DNA of 64,000 bases from contig JNEN01000805.1 in the NCBI GenBank assembly GCA_000697355.1, positions 1-64,000 on the forward strand, read 5' to 3'. The stretch is from Syncephalastrum monosporum B8922 (Eukaryota > Mucoromycota > Mucoromycetes > Mucorales > Syncephalastraceae). A model generated the notes under the pieces. It saw nothing but the letters and a program-made list of their open reading frames with translations. It did not search any database and was not told the origin of the DNA. This document shows positions 1 through 11,029 of the stretch, in pieces. Made by a program: the position numbers and the translations under genes. Position 1 is the first letter of the stretch. Every line of letters begins with the position of its first letter.

Positions 1-20
1 TTTTTTTTTTTTTTTTTTTC
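1..20. repeat. T20 homopolymer at window edge
   Basis: The window starts with twenty consecutive T residues. Such a run at coordinate 1 is typical of an assembly contig edge, though a natural poly-T tract is possible. Confidence 0.8.
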
Positions 21-661
21 GCCGTTCTCGGTCATGCGCCACACTTTTTCACGCAAGAGCAAGGACACTGTGCCACCTAACGTCAAGGAACTCAGGATCA
101 TCCGGATATTGAAAAACCGTGAAACGCATAAGCGTAAGGCGGCCATTTTCTCTTCATTGAGTTTACGTACTCAGGTTTATATTAGTCTGCGACCCTTGTC
201 GGGTTTAGGTCACGCAAATATAACCATTCCTTTTCGGCAATCAGCCCAATTCAAAAAAGAAAAAATTTAAAGGACAAAAGACAGAGGTTCCCAGAATGAA
301 AAGGGATGGCATGGAAAGAAGCAGACTACGCCCTGGGTCATTCATGTTTCTTTCTATCTAAGAGTATCCTCAAATTATGGCATGGAAGGATAATGAATTT
401 AGAGATTTGCAGCAGTCAAAAATAACCATATAAGCTCGCATCATTTAGGAAACTTCCTCGTGCAACAAAGCGAGAGCAAATTTGCGATCGGACAGCAAAC
501 GTGGTACAATAGACGTGAAGAAAGAGTGGCAAGTAACTCGACATACACACTTCTCTTCCCCACTTTCCACTCCTTCCGTAAACAAATCAAAAAAGTTTGG
601 TAGTTCTCAAACTACTCCCCTTCCATTCTTTTCGCCTGTTCTTTTTCCACAAGTATACATA
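21..661. other. Intergenic / promoter region of the methyltransferase gene
   Basis: I see no convincing gene here. A 78-codon open frame at 34-270 lacks domain features or splice continuations. The last 150 bases are pyrimidine-rich (TTCTCTTCCCC, CCTTCCATTC) just before the ATG at 662, as expected of a fungal core promoter and 5' leader. Confidence 0.5.
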
Positions 662-2057
662 ATGGGCAACCAACAGTCGCGTCCTCCTCGTCGAAGCAGT
701 AGCAGTAACGAGGGTACCACAAGCTTTCCCGGTAGTGATCGGCTCGACTTTTCCTGGCCTCGTCGACGCAAGTCCAGCACATCCTATCGACGAGAGTACC
801 CCATGCCAGCCTTGGTGTTTCAGCAAAAACAAGGCCATACCGCGGGTGGGCGGGTCAAGCAGCGTAAATATTCATCACCTACCATCGTCACACGACCGAA
901 ACCCGAGTGGTATGCACACTCGTGCGATAATTTATTGCCACAGAAACAAGCACAGCAGCCACTACGTCCGCCCCTCACCTCGGCCACGTCTGTGCTGACG
1001 AATCTCTCTGACCGCGCTGCTGTTCACCCGCTCCTGCTTGTCGAGAACACAACGACCGCCCCTTCCTCCAACGCGTCGATTTCTTCTTCAACGACAACCC
1101 TCGTGGCTGGACGCAGATACCAGAACCAGATCTACCTTCTACCCTGCGACGATGAAGAGATCGATCGTCTCCATCTTCTTCACTTTATGGTCCGCTTTGC
1201 CATTCAAGGGTAAAAATACAAAAATAGATTAGAGCAAAGAATTGTTGCCCGCTCACCTTCTCTTCAGAAATTACCTTGCACCCGTGAGTGACACGCTCCG
1301 TAAAGGCGGCCAGGTTTTGGACGTGGGATGTGGCCCAGGTTCGTGGGCAATGGAGATCGCCGGCGAGTATCCAAAATCAAAAGTGGTAGGCGTCGACGTG
1401 AGTCCAATGTTTCCGCGCGATATCAAGCCAGTCAACTGCATCTTCCACCAATGCGACGTACTTGACGGCTCTCTCGACCAGTTTCCCGACGAAAGCTTCG
1501 ACTACATATTTATGCGCTTTTTTGGAATGGCTGTTACCATTAGCCAGTGGGACATTTTGCTGGTTCGCCTCCTGCGTCTGCTGAAACCGGGCGGTTACAT
1601 CGAACTAGTCGAGGCCGATACCGAAATGCATCGCCCGGGACCCAAGACACGCGAGTACAACCAACGACTTATTCAGACCATGGAAAACCGTCACTTGGAT
1701 CCCTATTTGGGTAGGACCCTGAAAGACCGCCTCGCGAGCCAAGGGCTCAAGAATATCACCACGACCTTTATTTCATGCCCGGGTGGACAGTGGGCTGGCA
1801 AGGTATCCCTCAAGATACAGGGATAACTACTTGAGACTAACATCAGTCCTTTATCATAGCTTGGCCTACTAACATTGCAGTCTTGGCAGGCGTATCAACG
1901 CGCGCTGGCACCGCAAATCTGTGCTCTCACGTCTGAGAAAGAGGAAAACATGAATCTCGAAACGTATTATGAAGGTTTACAGACTTGCTGGCAAGAAGCA
2001 AACGAACACAAGACATTCGAGAATCTCCATTTCGCTTACGCTCAGAAGCCCATTTGA
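662..2057 (+). CDS. SAM-dependent methyltransferase (LaeA/UMTA-like class I fold)
   Basis: The model has three exons: 662-1209, 1268-1802 and 1881-2057, giving 419 aa. Both introns (58 and 78 nt) are GT-AG and restore frame. Residues 1 to about 160 are low-complexity and Ser/Arg-rich. The catalytic part follows, with a conserved DEEIDRLHLLHF helix, SAM motif I VLDVGCGPGSWAMEIA, acidic GVDVSPMFP (motif II), and a LLKPGGYIELVEAD post-motif. This layout is common in fungal LaeA/UMTA-type methyltransferases; the substrate cannot be told from sequence. The start at 662 was chosen because it gives MGNQQSRP, a good N-myristoylation signal, although the frame is open upstream to 482. Cytosolic or membrane-tethered location is inferred. 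Nothing indicates a secondary-metabolite cluster nearby. Confidence 0.85.
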
Positions 2058-2139
2058 AAAAAAAAGAAACCACCAACATACCTTTCCGGCTCTGCATGGC
2101 TTGGCTTTTTCCTTTGCGTCCGGTCACAAAACTTCCCCA

Positions 2140-2151
2140 CCCCCCCCCCCC
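2140..2151 (+). repeat. C12 homopolymer
   Basis: Twelve consecutive C residues lie in the 3' flank of the methyltransferase gene. Length is likely variable or prone to sequencing error. Confidence 0.8.
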
Positions 2152-2396
2152 AACAAAACCAATCCGCACCCCATTCAATCCATAAAGTATTATATATTCT
2201 GGTACTTGGATCCGCCGTCGATGATCTCTTTTGCGTGGTTACAAAAGACTGATCATGGCGTCCAAGGATTAATAAACCACCTTTTTGCTTCAATTATATC
2301 TTGTTTTCTTTTGTTTCTGATCTCATTTTCAATTTGTCGGGGTACAATCGTAGGAAGAAATCTCTACTATAGACTTTGCTACTGGTACAAGAGGAT

Positions 2397-3296
2397 CTAC
2401 TGCTTTTCATAGAGGTCAACCTGCTCAAACTGGGAAGATGAAGGCTGGACAGGTTGCGGCTTTTCCATCAGCAAACTCTCATGCATACGCGGGTGCACAT
2501 GGACTGGCGCAGGCTGGTGTGGAATGCTGTAAGAGTACAATGCAAAATTATCGGTGGGCGGCTGGGACTTGAACAATGCACGATACCGGTCATCGAATTC
2601 GATCAGCAGCGCCTGATGATAAATAGTTTTGTTAGCTTAACACCCATAACCCTGCAACATTCGCAAAGACTTACATAAGTCGTACTGGGTGTCATGCCGT
2701 GCCGGTCGTCGATTATCATTACGTCGTCATTCCGCTGTTTATTGCTCACCAGGCGGTAGTTGATGCCTTGAATATTCTCTGTCGCATTGATGCGGCTGCA
2801 TAACTCGACAAGCGAGCTCTCGAACTACATATGTAATGGGTTAGATGGAATACCAATCCAATCGACTTAAACATGCATAATAACACACTTGCCTTGCGAC
2901 GCAATGAGCGATAGCGCCAAATCCATACGGGCGTTGTTAAGATCATTACGGCTGGTAAAATTGTGACAAGATAAAGCTGTGCGGCTGGAAGAAACGTCCA
3001 GAGGATGTAAGCCAGGGTGCCTGTAAGTATCCAGGTGGTGAACAAGGTTGCGGTCCAAATCGCCTTATGGCCAGGTGGGGGATGCTGGCGGACTACTTCA
3101 TTGAATAGCTGGATGGTGCTGCAAAAGTCGCGGACAGAAAGCTTCGAAAAGAACAAATATGAGACACTCAGCTTACATTACTCTAGACCTTGAATAAGTT
3201 GGACAGGCCTCAGATCCTTACGTAGCCTTGGAGATCAAACGTATACTGGTCATCAAATTTGCGGCCTGTTAATCCAAGTCGTACGGTTTTCAGCAT
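2397..3296 (-). CDS. Conserved two-TM membrane protein, function unknown
   Basis: Four exons on the minus strand: 3296-3222, 3141-2893, 2824-2675 and 2612-2397, 229 aa. All junctions keep frame, and the downstream exons are only readable with the second intron spliced as GC-AG (AAG|GCAAGT...TGTAG). The protein has a soluble N-terminus with VRLGLTGRKFDDQYTF, two adjacent hydrophobic segments at about residues 53-75 and 80-97 forming a hairpin, and a basic WRYRSLRRK stop-transfer. A soluble part follows, with INATENIQGINYRLV and then LLIEFDDRYRALF. The overall layout recalls hairpin-anchored ER/nuclear-envelope regulators such as Spo7/NEP1-R1, but I see no diagnostic motif and do not assign it. 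The C-terminal 40 residues are Pro/Gln-rich. Confidence 0.75.
2825..2892 (-). other. GC-AG intron in the two-TM protein gene
   Basis: The donor reads AAG|GCAAGT (minus strand) and the acceptor ATGTAG. Using the nearby GT four bases downstream instead would put the next exon in a frame that soon meets a stop, so the GC donor is the supported one. Confidence 0.75.
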
Positions 3297-4446
3297 GATG
3301 CTTTTTCTTTGGTGAGCAGTTAGAGAGCAAACTAGAAATGGCGAAGCTGCTTATTTATACAGGTTGAGAAATATATGAATGTGAAAGGTTTGAATCCAAA
3401 CGCACAGGCACACATATTTATGGCAGTAAATCTGACTGACTGAGAAATGACAGCAGTCAAAACAAACCAGTGTGGCTGACCGATATGCTGTCTCTCTCCT
3501 CGTTCCTATTGTTAGCTTTGCACTTGGACCTTTTAGACGATCTGACGCTCCGATAATGCACTCATGCTAGTCAAGCTTATATTTGTGCGTCAACTTATAA
3601 ATAGGATGGAAGGATAGGGCTCGTTGGGGTGGTTCTTCTCTAGTGCTTATTGCTCTGGAACAATCTCATATTCAAGCCCTAGTGCGCTGTTGCTTCATGT
3701 ATACTCTACATATATCTACAAGCTTCTGTTTCAAGTGCTTCTCTTCAATGTGCTGCACTGTTTGCATAGATTGCCACTCAAGTACACTTCCCCTTTATTA
3801 CATACAGAATACAGAAACGCACTGGAGGCCTATCCATACGATCGAGAGTGCATACAAGTGCTAAAGAATTGGCAGCCTAGATACCGCCTCGATACCCGTA
3901 TTCAAAGTAGAAGAATAGGCAGATACCTACTTGAAGTTATACAAACAAAAAGTAAAAGCTTACCGCTGCAATACATTTCAAGGCAAGTATAATTGGATCT
4001 CATCTATGTGAGGTTGCTTCAATGGGATCGAGTTTAATGCAATGTGCTCTCGCCATATTTTAGAATTCCCCGTTACCGTATGATAAGCCTTCAAGACGCA
4101 GTTCAGACGTTGATACACTCTTTTGCCTCACTAACAAAAGCGAAGTACATAATTTTTTTTTCGTATGTATCGCGCTATGTAACACTCAGTTTAGATAAAC
4201 TATGCAACGATAAGACACAGTATATATATCAACTCCAAGGTGCTTTAGTCTGATATTGCAGACGTATTTCATGTGCATACATTGTAATCTACAGTTGCAG
4301 GTGGACGTTGTGTATCTTTTTCAATGCATAGTAATAGAACTGATATGAATAATGATTTTATAGTGACATCGCATTTACTATCAAAGTAAGATAGACCAAT
4401 CTTTGTACATACAAATGAGTGGATTATGAGATATGAAGTTATACAG
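3297..4446. other. Intergenic: promoter of the membrane-protein gene and 3' flank of GH15
   Basis: Short AT-rich frames occur (for example 3624-3992) but have no domain signature, no family-like exon joins, and a composition like noncoding flanks. The right end contains the GH15 3' UTR. No RNA gene recognised. Confidence 0.5.
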
Positions 4447-6910
4447 TTAACTCGAACGGTTTCCTAAAACGCGATCCAGATTGAACGCGGCTGGAAGCGA
4501 AGTCCAAATAAAAGTAAGCAATTAATGCTATATACAGCAGGCTATCCGGAGCACTTACCGCTGATAAAAGACATGTGAGTGAAGGCTTGAGGGGTGTTGC
4601 CAAGTTGCTCGCCTGAGCGTGCGATTTCTTCTGAGAAAATACCCAAATGGTTCGCGTAAGAAAGCATCTCTTCAAACATGACCACCGCGCGGTTAAGCAT
4701 CTTGCGATCGTATTTGCCTGCACGAGCAAGCGCCTCCACAAGCCAGAAGGTACACATCGAGAACGCGCCTTCGATGCCACCGACGCCATCGTCGGTCGTC
4801 AAAAAGTTGTATCGGAACACGAGGTTGTTCGCCACGAGGCCACCCTTCTCGGGTGGCAACAGGATACGCTCCACCGTGTCTAACAGACGCGGATCGACCG
4901 GCGAGGAAAAGAAGACCAGAGGCATAATCAAACAGCTCGCGTCGAGTGCCGTGAGGTCCTCCATGCTCTGTGAGAACATGCGTAGATCCGGGTTCCAACA
5001 CTTTTCTTGCACAGTCGTATAAATCTCGTCGCGCACCTTGAACCAACGATCACGTTCTGGGAGCGGGAATTGACGTTTTTCGGACAAACGCAGACCTCGG
5101 TCGACTGCGACCCAGCACATGACCATGCTATATGTGAAACGCTGCTTCTTGCCACGCACTTCCCAAATCGACATATCAGGCGTGGCCCAATTGTCGCAGA
5201 CATAGTTAACTAGGTTACGCACTGATAACCACATGTCATAACCAATGGGGGCGCCGTACTTGTTGTACAAATAGATACCGTCCATCAGCTCGCCGTAAAT
5301 GTCAAGTTGGAGATGATCATAAGCACCGTTACCGATGCGCACAGGACGCGACTCGCGGTAGCCTTCAAGGTCGGGAAGCTCAATCTCCTCGAGGTACTTT
5401 TCGCCATGGATGCTGTACATGATGTTGAGCGAGCCGTCAGGATTTAAGTCTTTGCAGCGTTCCTCAATGAATTTCATAAATTTGCCAGCCTCCTCAGTAA
5501 ATCCGAGGCGCAAAAAGGCATAAATGGTGAATGCTGAATCACGCACCCAAAGGTAACGATAGTCCCAGTTTCGTGGACCTCCGATGGCTATACATTGATT
5601 TTCCATTACATCAGTCTGGCATGTTCCTCATCGGGCTCCTTCCACTGTGCATTACCTTCTGGTATGCCAAATGTAGGTGCAGCTACAACTGCTCCCGTCT
5701 ATGGATTAATTAGCGAGACGACTTCAAGCATCCCTTCCAAACATACCGGCTCATAGGTTAGCAGCTTAAGCGTTAAAGCACTTCTGTGCACCGTCTCACG
5801 CCATCGACCTCGGTAGGAGCATTGATCGATCCACGATTGCCAGTAGCTGACAGTTTGCCTGAACAGGGCCTCCAAGAGACTAACAGTCAAGGGCGGGTCG
5901 CGCGCTAGGCGCATGGCCACCGCTGCCGGGTCGTTCTCATCCACCTTCTCGGGCACCTCACGCCAAATGAAGACTGCCTCCTGGCTTTCGCTCATCTCAA
6001 ACTCGGAGAAAACACCGGGACCTTTATGGCCGAGCTGCTTGGCGTGCTCGTCGATTTGGAGGTCAATTTTGGGGCAGGAAAATTCACCACACTTGACAAG
6101 ATAGCGCAGGTCCATGTTGAGGCTTTTCGAACGGAATTCATAGTTTTCAGGCGAGGTCTCGTATGTCGCTTGATCCTCTGGGTACCGGAAGGTGGCTTCG
6201 AGCGGATCCCGCGGCTTGTTTTCAGTCCTGGGCGCCTTGTGGACGATATGCTCGTCCTGACCATAGTTGAAGGCCGGATAGCATTCGAGCTTGAAGGAGA
6301 CCGTGCCGCGAATGACGCGCACGGTGCGGATGAGCCAAGGAAGCAGGGGTTTGGACGACTGACGTTGGTTTTTTGCGGGCACATGCATGTAGTCAATAAC
6401 CTCAGCTACGCCTGCGTCGGAGAGGAAACGCGTAACGAGTATGTTACTCTTGGGCATATACTGCTGCTTGTTGCTCGTATGTTCATGAGGCGCGATGCAG
6501 AAATGACCACCTTTGTTCTTATCCAGCAGGCGAGCAAACATACTCGGGCTGTCAAAATTGGGGTAGCAGTAAAAATCGCAACTGCCATCGGTACCGCACA
6601 GCGCGATCGTCCTGAGGTTACCAATGATACCTATTTACGGGGTCAGTCAGGGCAGGAGGTAGGTTATCTACTTGCCATAATTTTCGATGGGAAGATAGCC
6701 ACGCGTGCGCATGTTGCAGCGCGTGTTCTCAACACTGTTGGCAGCGGCAAAAGTGTCTCCGGCGGCCGGGTTGAGCGATTGGCGACGTGTGTCAGCGACG
6801 TAGTGGGTGCCTTCAGGGAGTTTGGCTGGCGGTTCTTTGGCGGATTCCATCTCGCATTCAAGCTGCCGATTGTAGTCGCTTGGGTTGTCGTCTTTGTCGT
6901 ATCCTGACAT
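4447..6910 (-). CDS. Glycoside hydrolase family 15, cytosolic glucoamylase/trehalase-like
   Basis: Five exons (6910-6676, 6630-5747, 5698-5656, 5587-4559, 4490-4447), 744 aa. The first 75 residues are hydrophilic with no signal peptide, so an intracellular enzyme is inferred. Then comes IIGNLRTIALCGTDGSCDFYCY, the start of the GH15 N-terminal super-sandwich domain. The (alpha/alpha)6 domain begins around AIGGPRNWDYRYLWVRDS, the hallmark substrate-binding segment. SIWEVRGKKQRFTYSMVMCW carries the expected general-acid Glu, and SGEQLGNTPQAFTHMSFI the general-base Glu. This arrangement matches the bacterial-type GH15 glucoamylase/trehalase group rather than secreted fungal glucoamylases, which carry a signal peptide and starch-binding domain. 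Likely substrates are trehalose or alpha-glucans; which one is not decidable here. Intron 1 (6631-6675, 45 nt) has a GC donor. Confidence 0.9.
6631..6675 (-). other. 45-nt GC-AG intron in the GH15 gene
   Basis: The junction is TATG|GCAAGT...AATAG|GTATC. Only this pair joins IENYG to IIGNLRTIALCG in frame; the overlapping GTAGAT donor three bases inside gives a frameshift. Confidence 0.75.
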
Positions 6911-7298
6911 GAGAAAAGAAATAGAACAAGGGAAGAAAGAAGGTGGGAATCGTATACAAACAATACGGTGAAGCCCTTATGCTTTTTAAAAAAGGCTGGC
7001 CACCGGAAAATTCATGCTCAGCGTTGTTTGTACGACCTCCTCTCCAAGCATGAATTCAGCATGATGTCGTTCATCGTCGTGTTATGACGTGGTTGTGCCG
7101 CTCAAATAGAACTCGCCTGGAATACATATCAAATACATTTATCACTCTGCACGAAAAAGTAATCACACTTATAAATGTGCAAATGCTTAAAGAGCATGTT
7201 GTGTGTCCGATTGTACGTTGAGTTTTAGACAATCAACAAATAAGTCTGGGAAAAAGACAAATGGTGCAGGGTGCCCCACGTGCTGTAAAGGGTAAACC
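6911..7298. other. Intergenic between GH15 start and FAH stop
   Basis: 388 bases, moderately AT-rich, holding the GH15 promoter and the FAH 3' UTR. A CACGTG E-box-type hexamer occurs near 7277. No open frame of note. Confidence 0.5.
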
Positions 7299-9103
7299 TT
7301 AAAGACCAAAAGTACACGGGAGAACCTTTCCACTGCAATCACCAAAGCCTACTCTATAATCGCCCCGGTCGTGATAGGCGGTCATGTTGACCTCGTCGCC
7401 ATCTTCGAGGAACATGCGCTCGCCGCCATTTTCAAACTTGACGGGCGTTGTACCGTTCCAGGTGAGCTCCAGCAATGAGCCAAAGGCGCTTTTCTCCTGT
7501 GTTATAGATCACTGAAAATGAGAAAACCAATAACAGCCGTAGAGATCAAACACTTACGGGCCCTGAAATCGTGCCTGTCGCACACATGTCGCCAGTGCGC
7601 ATGTTGCAGCCATTGACGGTGTGGTGCGCTAACTGCTGTGTAATAGACCAGTACATGTATTTAAGATTGGATAGGGTGACGCGTTCCAAGGTATCAGAGC
7701 CAGAAGCTATAAAGTGGACGTCAGAAGAGATGACTCTTAATTTGAAAGTTATCCATGACAACTTACGCTTAATTTGTACTTCGAGTGCTATGTCGTACGC
7801 GGAAGGCGCCTTTTCTTGCAAATACTCCAAGGGCTTGGGCTCTGCTTGTGAGGGACCAGTTGTAAGGCTTTCTTCGAGAGCATCCAACGTCACAACCCAA
7901 GGGGAGACGGTGGTTGCAAAGCTTTTGCCAAGGAAGGGACCTATTTGATGACGCGTGTCAGCTTTTGAGTAAGGCGAGTATAAAGACTTACCCAGTGGCA
8001 CGTACTCCCAGGCCTGGATGTCGCGAGCTAGAGTAGACTCACATGATCAGCCATCCATGAACATATTATTCCGTTGCTTTCCATGTATACCGCTCCAGTC
8101 ATTCACGAGCACCATGCCGAAGATATGATCCTTTGCCTCTGAGATATCAATGCGATCACCAAGCTTGTTGCCCGTGCCAACAAACCAACCCTATAATCTC
8201 TTGTATAAGTACGCACGTTTTGACGACGCAGCCAAGGAGTTTCCGTACAACTTCGAGCTCAAAGTCCAGCTTGGCCGAGGGAGCAAAAATAGGCTTTTTA
8301 TCCTTTGGAGAGAGGCGCTGACCGACAGGACGTCGCACGTCGGTACCCGACACAACAAGAGAAGAGGCCCGGCCATGGTATCCCACTGGGATGTGGAGCC
8401 TACATGTGTGCTTAGTCCATATTCTTTGGCTTATCACGCATATGCATTACCAGTTGGGCTGAAGCGCATTGTCCTTGCCACGGAACATGATACCGACGTT
8501 GGTGGCATGCTCTCGCGAGCAGTAGAAATCGGTATAATCACTGCTCAAACATAACAGTTTAACTTGGTTTACCCAAAAACGCATATAAAGCTTACCCGAC
8601 TTGAGCAGGCAGATGCATCTGCACGCGGTCCTTCGGGACCAAGGCGCGCTCCAGAAGCACCTTATCGTCTCTTAAGCGAGGTTCATCGGCAGAAAGTAAA
8701 TTTTGGATTGCACTGCGCACTTTTCTCCAGGACGGCTTTCCGAGGCTCATGAAAAGATTCAGGCTGGGCTGGAGACATGGAGTACACGCACGAATGTCAG
8801 CCATTATACGGCACCGTTCCATATCAACTTTACCTGATTGAACACTTGCTTTGGGTTCTCCACCGTACCATCCAATAGACCAGCGTCGGCCACAGCGGCC
8901 AGGTCGAGTACCGAGTTACCGATGGCGGTACCCACGCGCGGCGTTGTCTATCGTCACCAATCAAGCACGAAAACATGAGGAAATTGTATTATCCGGGTAG
9001 CATACTCTACGTTTTCAGGCGTGGAAAAAACACCAAACGGGATGTTCTGAATAGGGAAATGGGAGTCTCTCTCGACTGGGACGAAGCTCTGAATGGGTGC
9101 CAT
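7299..9103 (-). CDS. FAH: Fumarylacetoacetase (fumarylacetoacetate hydrolase)
   Basis: Ten exons, 425 aa, matching the family's usual length of about 420: 9103-9011, 8947-8834, 8768-8596, 8540-8451, 8399-8249, 8190-8091, 8027-7992, 7940-7767, 7706-7558, 7496-7299. The enzyme cleaves fumarylacetoacetate to fumarate and acetoacetate, the last step of tyrosine/phenylalanine degradation, in the cytosol. Visible hallmarks are [10 protein letters not shown] and [14 protein letters not shown] in the N-terminal SH3-like domain, then [16 protein letters not shown] with the metal-binding Asp and catalytic His. These are followed by [47 protein letters not shown], the [15 protein letters not shown] loop and EDGDEV near the C-terminus. 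All nine introns are GT-AG and frame-restoring. The other tyrosine-pathway genes (HGD, MAAI) are not adjacent. Confidence 0.95.
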
Positions 9104-9817
9104 GGTTAAAAAGTGTTTGAAACAGGAAAAGCAACGAAATAAAAGCAAGCATGGACAAACGTGGGAAAAATATCCATCCACTTTAGCGCTTTTGATCACA
9201 TGACCGTGGGCCTCTTCTCAGGTCGGTATCTGCGCTGCTACAAAAATAATAAAAAAAAAGAAAGAGTTGTCAGCTCGCCAAACTCTTTGGACTTAGCAAA
9301 CTCATTAAGTTACACTAGAGAGAGCTTCGGACAGAGTCTACCATATATCCAGGCTCTATTAGGATAGTTAGATTACATATATGACACTTCATGCTTTTAT
9401 TAATATACGGGTCACCCGAGTGCAAGAGTCGTAATAGTAAATGCAGCAAGGTATGTCCCTCAACAAATAGAATGCTAGGATATCTAGTGCTTTACATTCG
9501 TGAAGATCAGATCAGATCAAAGCAGTACGAAATACTGTAGATCGGCAGTATGGTACTATCCAATGTACATATGTACATATCGTTACTATATGAGCTTATG
9601 AGTTTTCTGGAACCATACGCCCGCATCTTGAGTATCCTGTGCGTTCATATAAGGAGGAACGACTATGAACGATCAAGCAAAAGCATGAACAGGTTCATAG
9701 GTACAAATTATTGGGCATTGATGAGCAGACGATGTGGCTCGCAAAAGACCGACGCGTTGCGTCCACTTAAAAAGATCAAATTTCTTACTCTTATTTTGCA
9801 AGACACACCTTGTTAAA
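9104..9817. promoter_or_regulatory. Divergent promoter between FAH and the snRNP protein gene
   Basis: 714 bases with both genes pointing outward. It contains a perfect 16-base palindrome that is also a tandem repeat (ATGTACAT twice, 9563-9578), a GATCA-type short repeat near 9505, and a TCACATGA E-box-like octamer near 9196. Functional role is inferred from position only. Confidence 0.4.
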
Positions 9818-11029
9818 ATGTCACAACCACCGATGCCACCAGGAGGTCCTGGAGGAGGACAGCAAGGACCCATTTCGTTTACGCTAGCACCTCCAGGTAG
9901 CGCAGCAAGTGCACGTCCGCCTGCGCCTGGCTTTCCACCTGCTCCACCGGGTAATGCACCTCCGGCAGGATTCTCTCAGCAGCCTCCTGCGATGCCTGCT
10001 GGACAGGTCCCAGTAGCGCCCACTGCCGCTGCTGCTGCCACACCTTCCATGATCAACGGCATTCCTACCAACAAGCAGCCTCTCAACACTGTCCCATCGC
10101 GGACCGTCTACGCGAGCAATCTCAATGAGAAAGTCAAGATCCCAGGTATTGTGTTGTTCTTATCGATCATTCCTCATCGCTCACCATCTCTTGTCTCACG
10201 TGGCCTATTCGATCTGTTTTCAGTGCTCAAGAACACTCTGCGCAACTTATTCAACCAGTTTGGTGAAGTCCAAGATGTTGTCGCTTATTCAAGTATCCGC
10301 GCGCGCGGCCAGGCCTTCGTCGCGTACAAGACCGAAGAAGAGGCTGGTAAAGCCATCCAAGAGCTGCAGCATTTTGCTTTGTACGGCAAGCCCATGGTAT
10401 GTCCTCTTACTGATATAATGAGTGTGCTGTCTAACAGTCAAACAATATTTTCTTTTATTTGCTAGGTCGTTCAATATGCTCGTGGCAAATCCGATGTGCA
10501 AGCCAAAGCTGACGGCGATTTTGAAAGCCATTATGCTGAGCGCCTCAAGCGGAAGGGTATGTATCACATCAGACGTCACCCTTTACTTTGCTCAATGTGT
10601 CTTGTTATACGTATGTAGAGGCTCGCAAGCACCTGCCGTTGCCTGGCGCTAACAAGCCGCAGTTCAAGTATCCGCGTCCCAAGCCTGGTAAGAAAAAGGA
10701 AAAGCGAGTAATGTTACATGACACTGATGCGGGGGTATTTGGGGGATATAGCACCCGCAGGGAACTTGCAGCGCATTCCGGACGAGTATCTACCGCCAAA
10801 CAACATTCTCTTTTTGCAAAACTTGCCCGAAACGATTACTCAGCAGCAAATTGTCGACCAATTCACCCGTTTCCCTGGTTTCCGCGAGGTGCGCATGATT
10901 CCCACCAAGAAGAGCATTGCCTTTGTGGAATACGAGACGGAAAGCCAAGCCGGTACGGCCAAGACCGAGCTCACTGGATACCAATTCGCTCCTGAAGTGC
11001 ACGTCAAGATCACGTACGCTAGAAAGTAG
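9818..11029 (+). CDS. U1A/U2B''-type small nuclear ribonucleoprotein with two RRMs
   Basis: Five exons (9818-10145, 10224-10396, 10466-10556, 10619-10687, 10752-11029), 312 aa. The first 95 residues are a Pro/Gly/Ala-rich extension (PPMPPGGPGGGQQGP...). RRM1 follows from VYASNLNEKVK, with RNP1-like RGQAFVAY and a GKPMVVQYARGKSD end. After a basic KPGAPAG-type linker, RRM2 starts at NNILFLQNLPETIT and contains FPGFREVRMIPTKKSIAFVEYE, the signature of the U1A/U2B'' C-terminal RRM. Such proteins bind U1 stem-loop II or U2 stem-loop IV in the spliceosome. A single gene often serves both snRNPs outside vertebrates, so U1A versus U2B'' is left open. The linker exon joint at 10687/10752 is phase 1 and in frame. 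Confidence 0.9.

Noticed and set aside
34..270. 78-codon frame at the contig start
   Set aside because: No features and no continuation.
3624..3992. 122-codon plus-strand frame
   Set aside because: AT-rich, no motif, and begins within a likely promoter.
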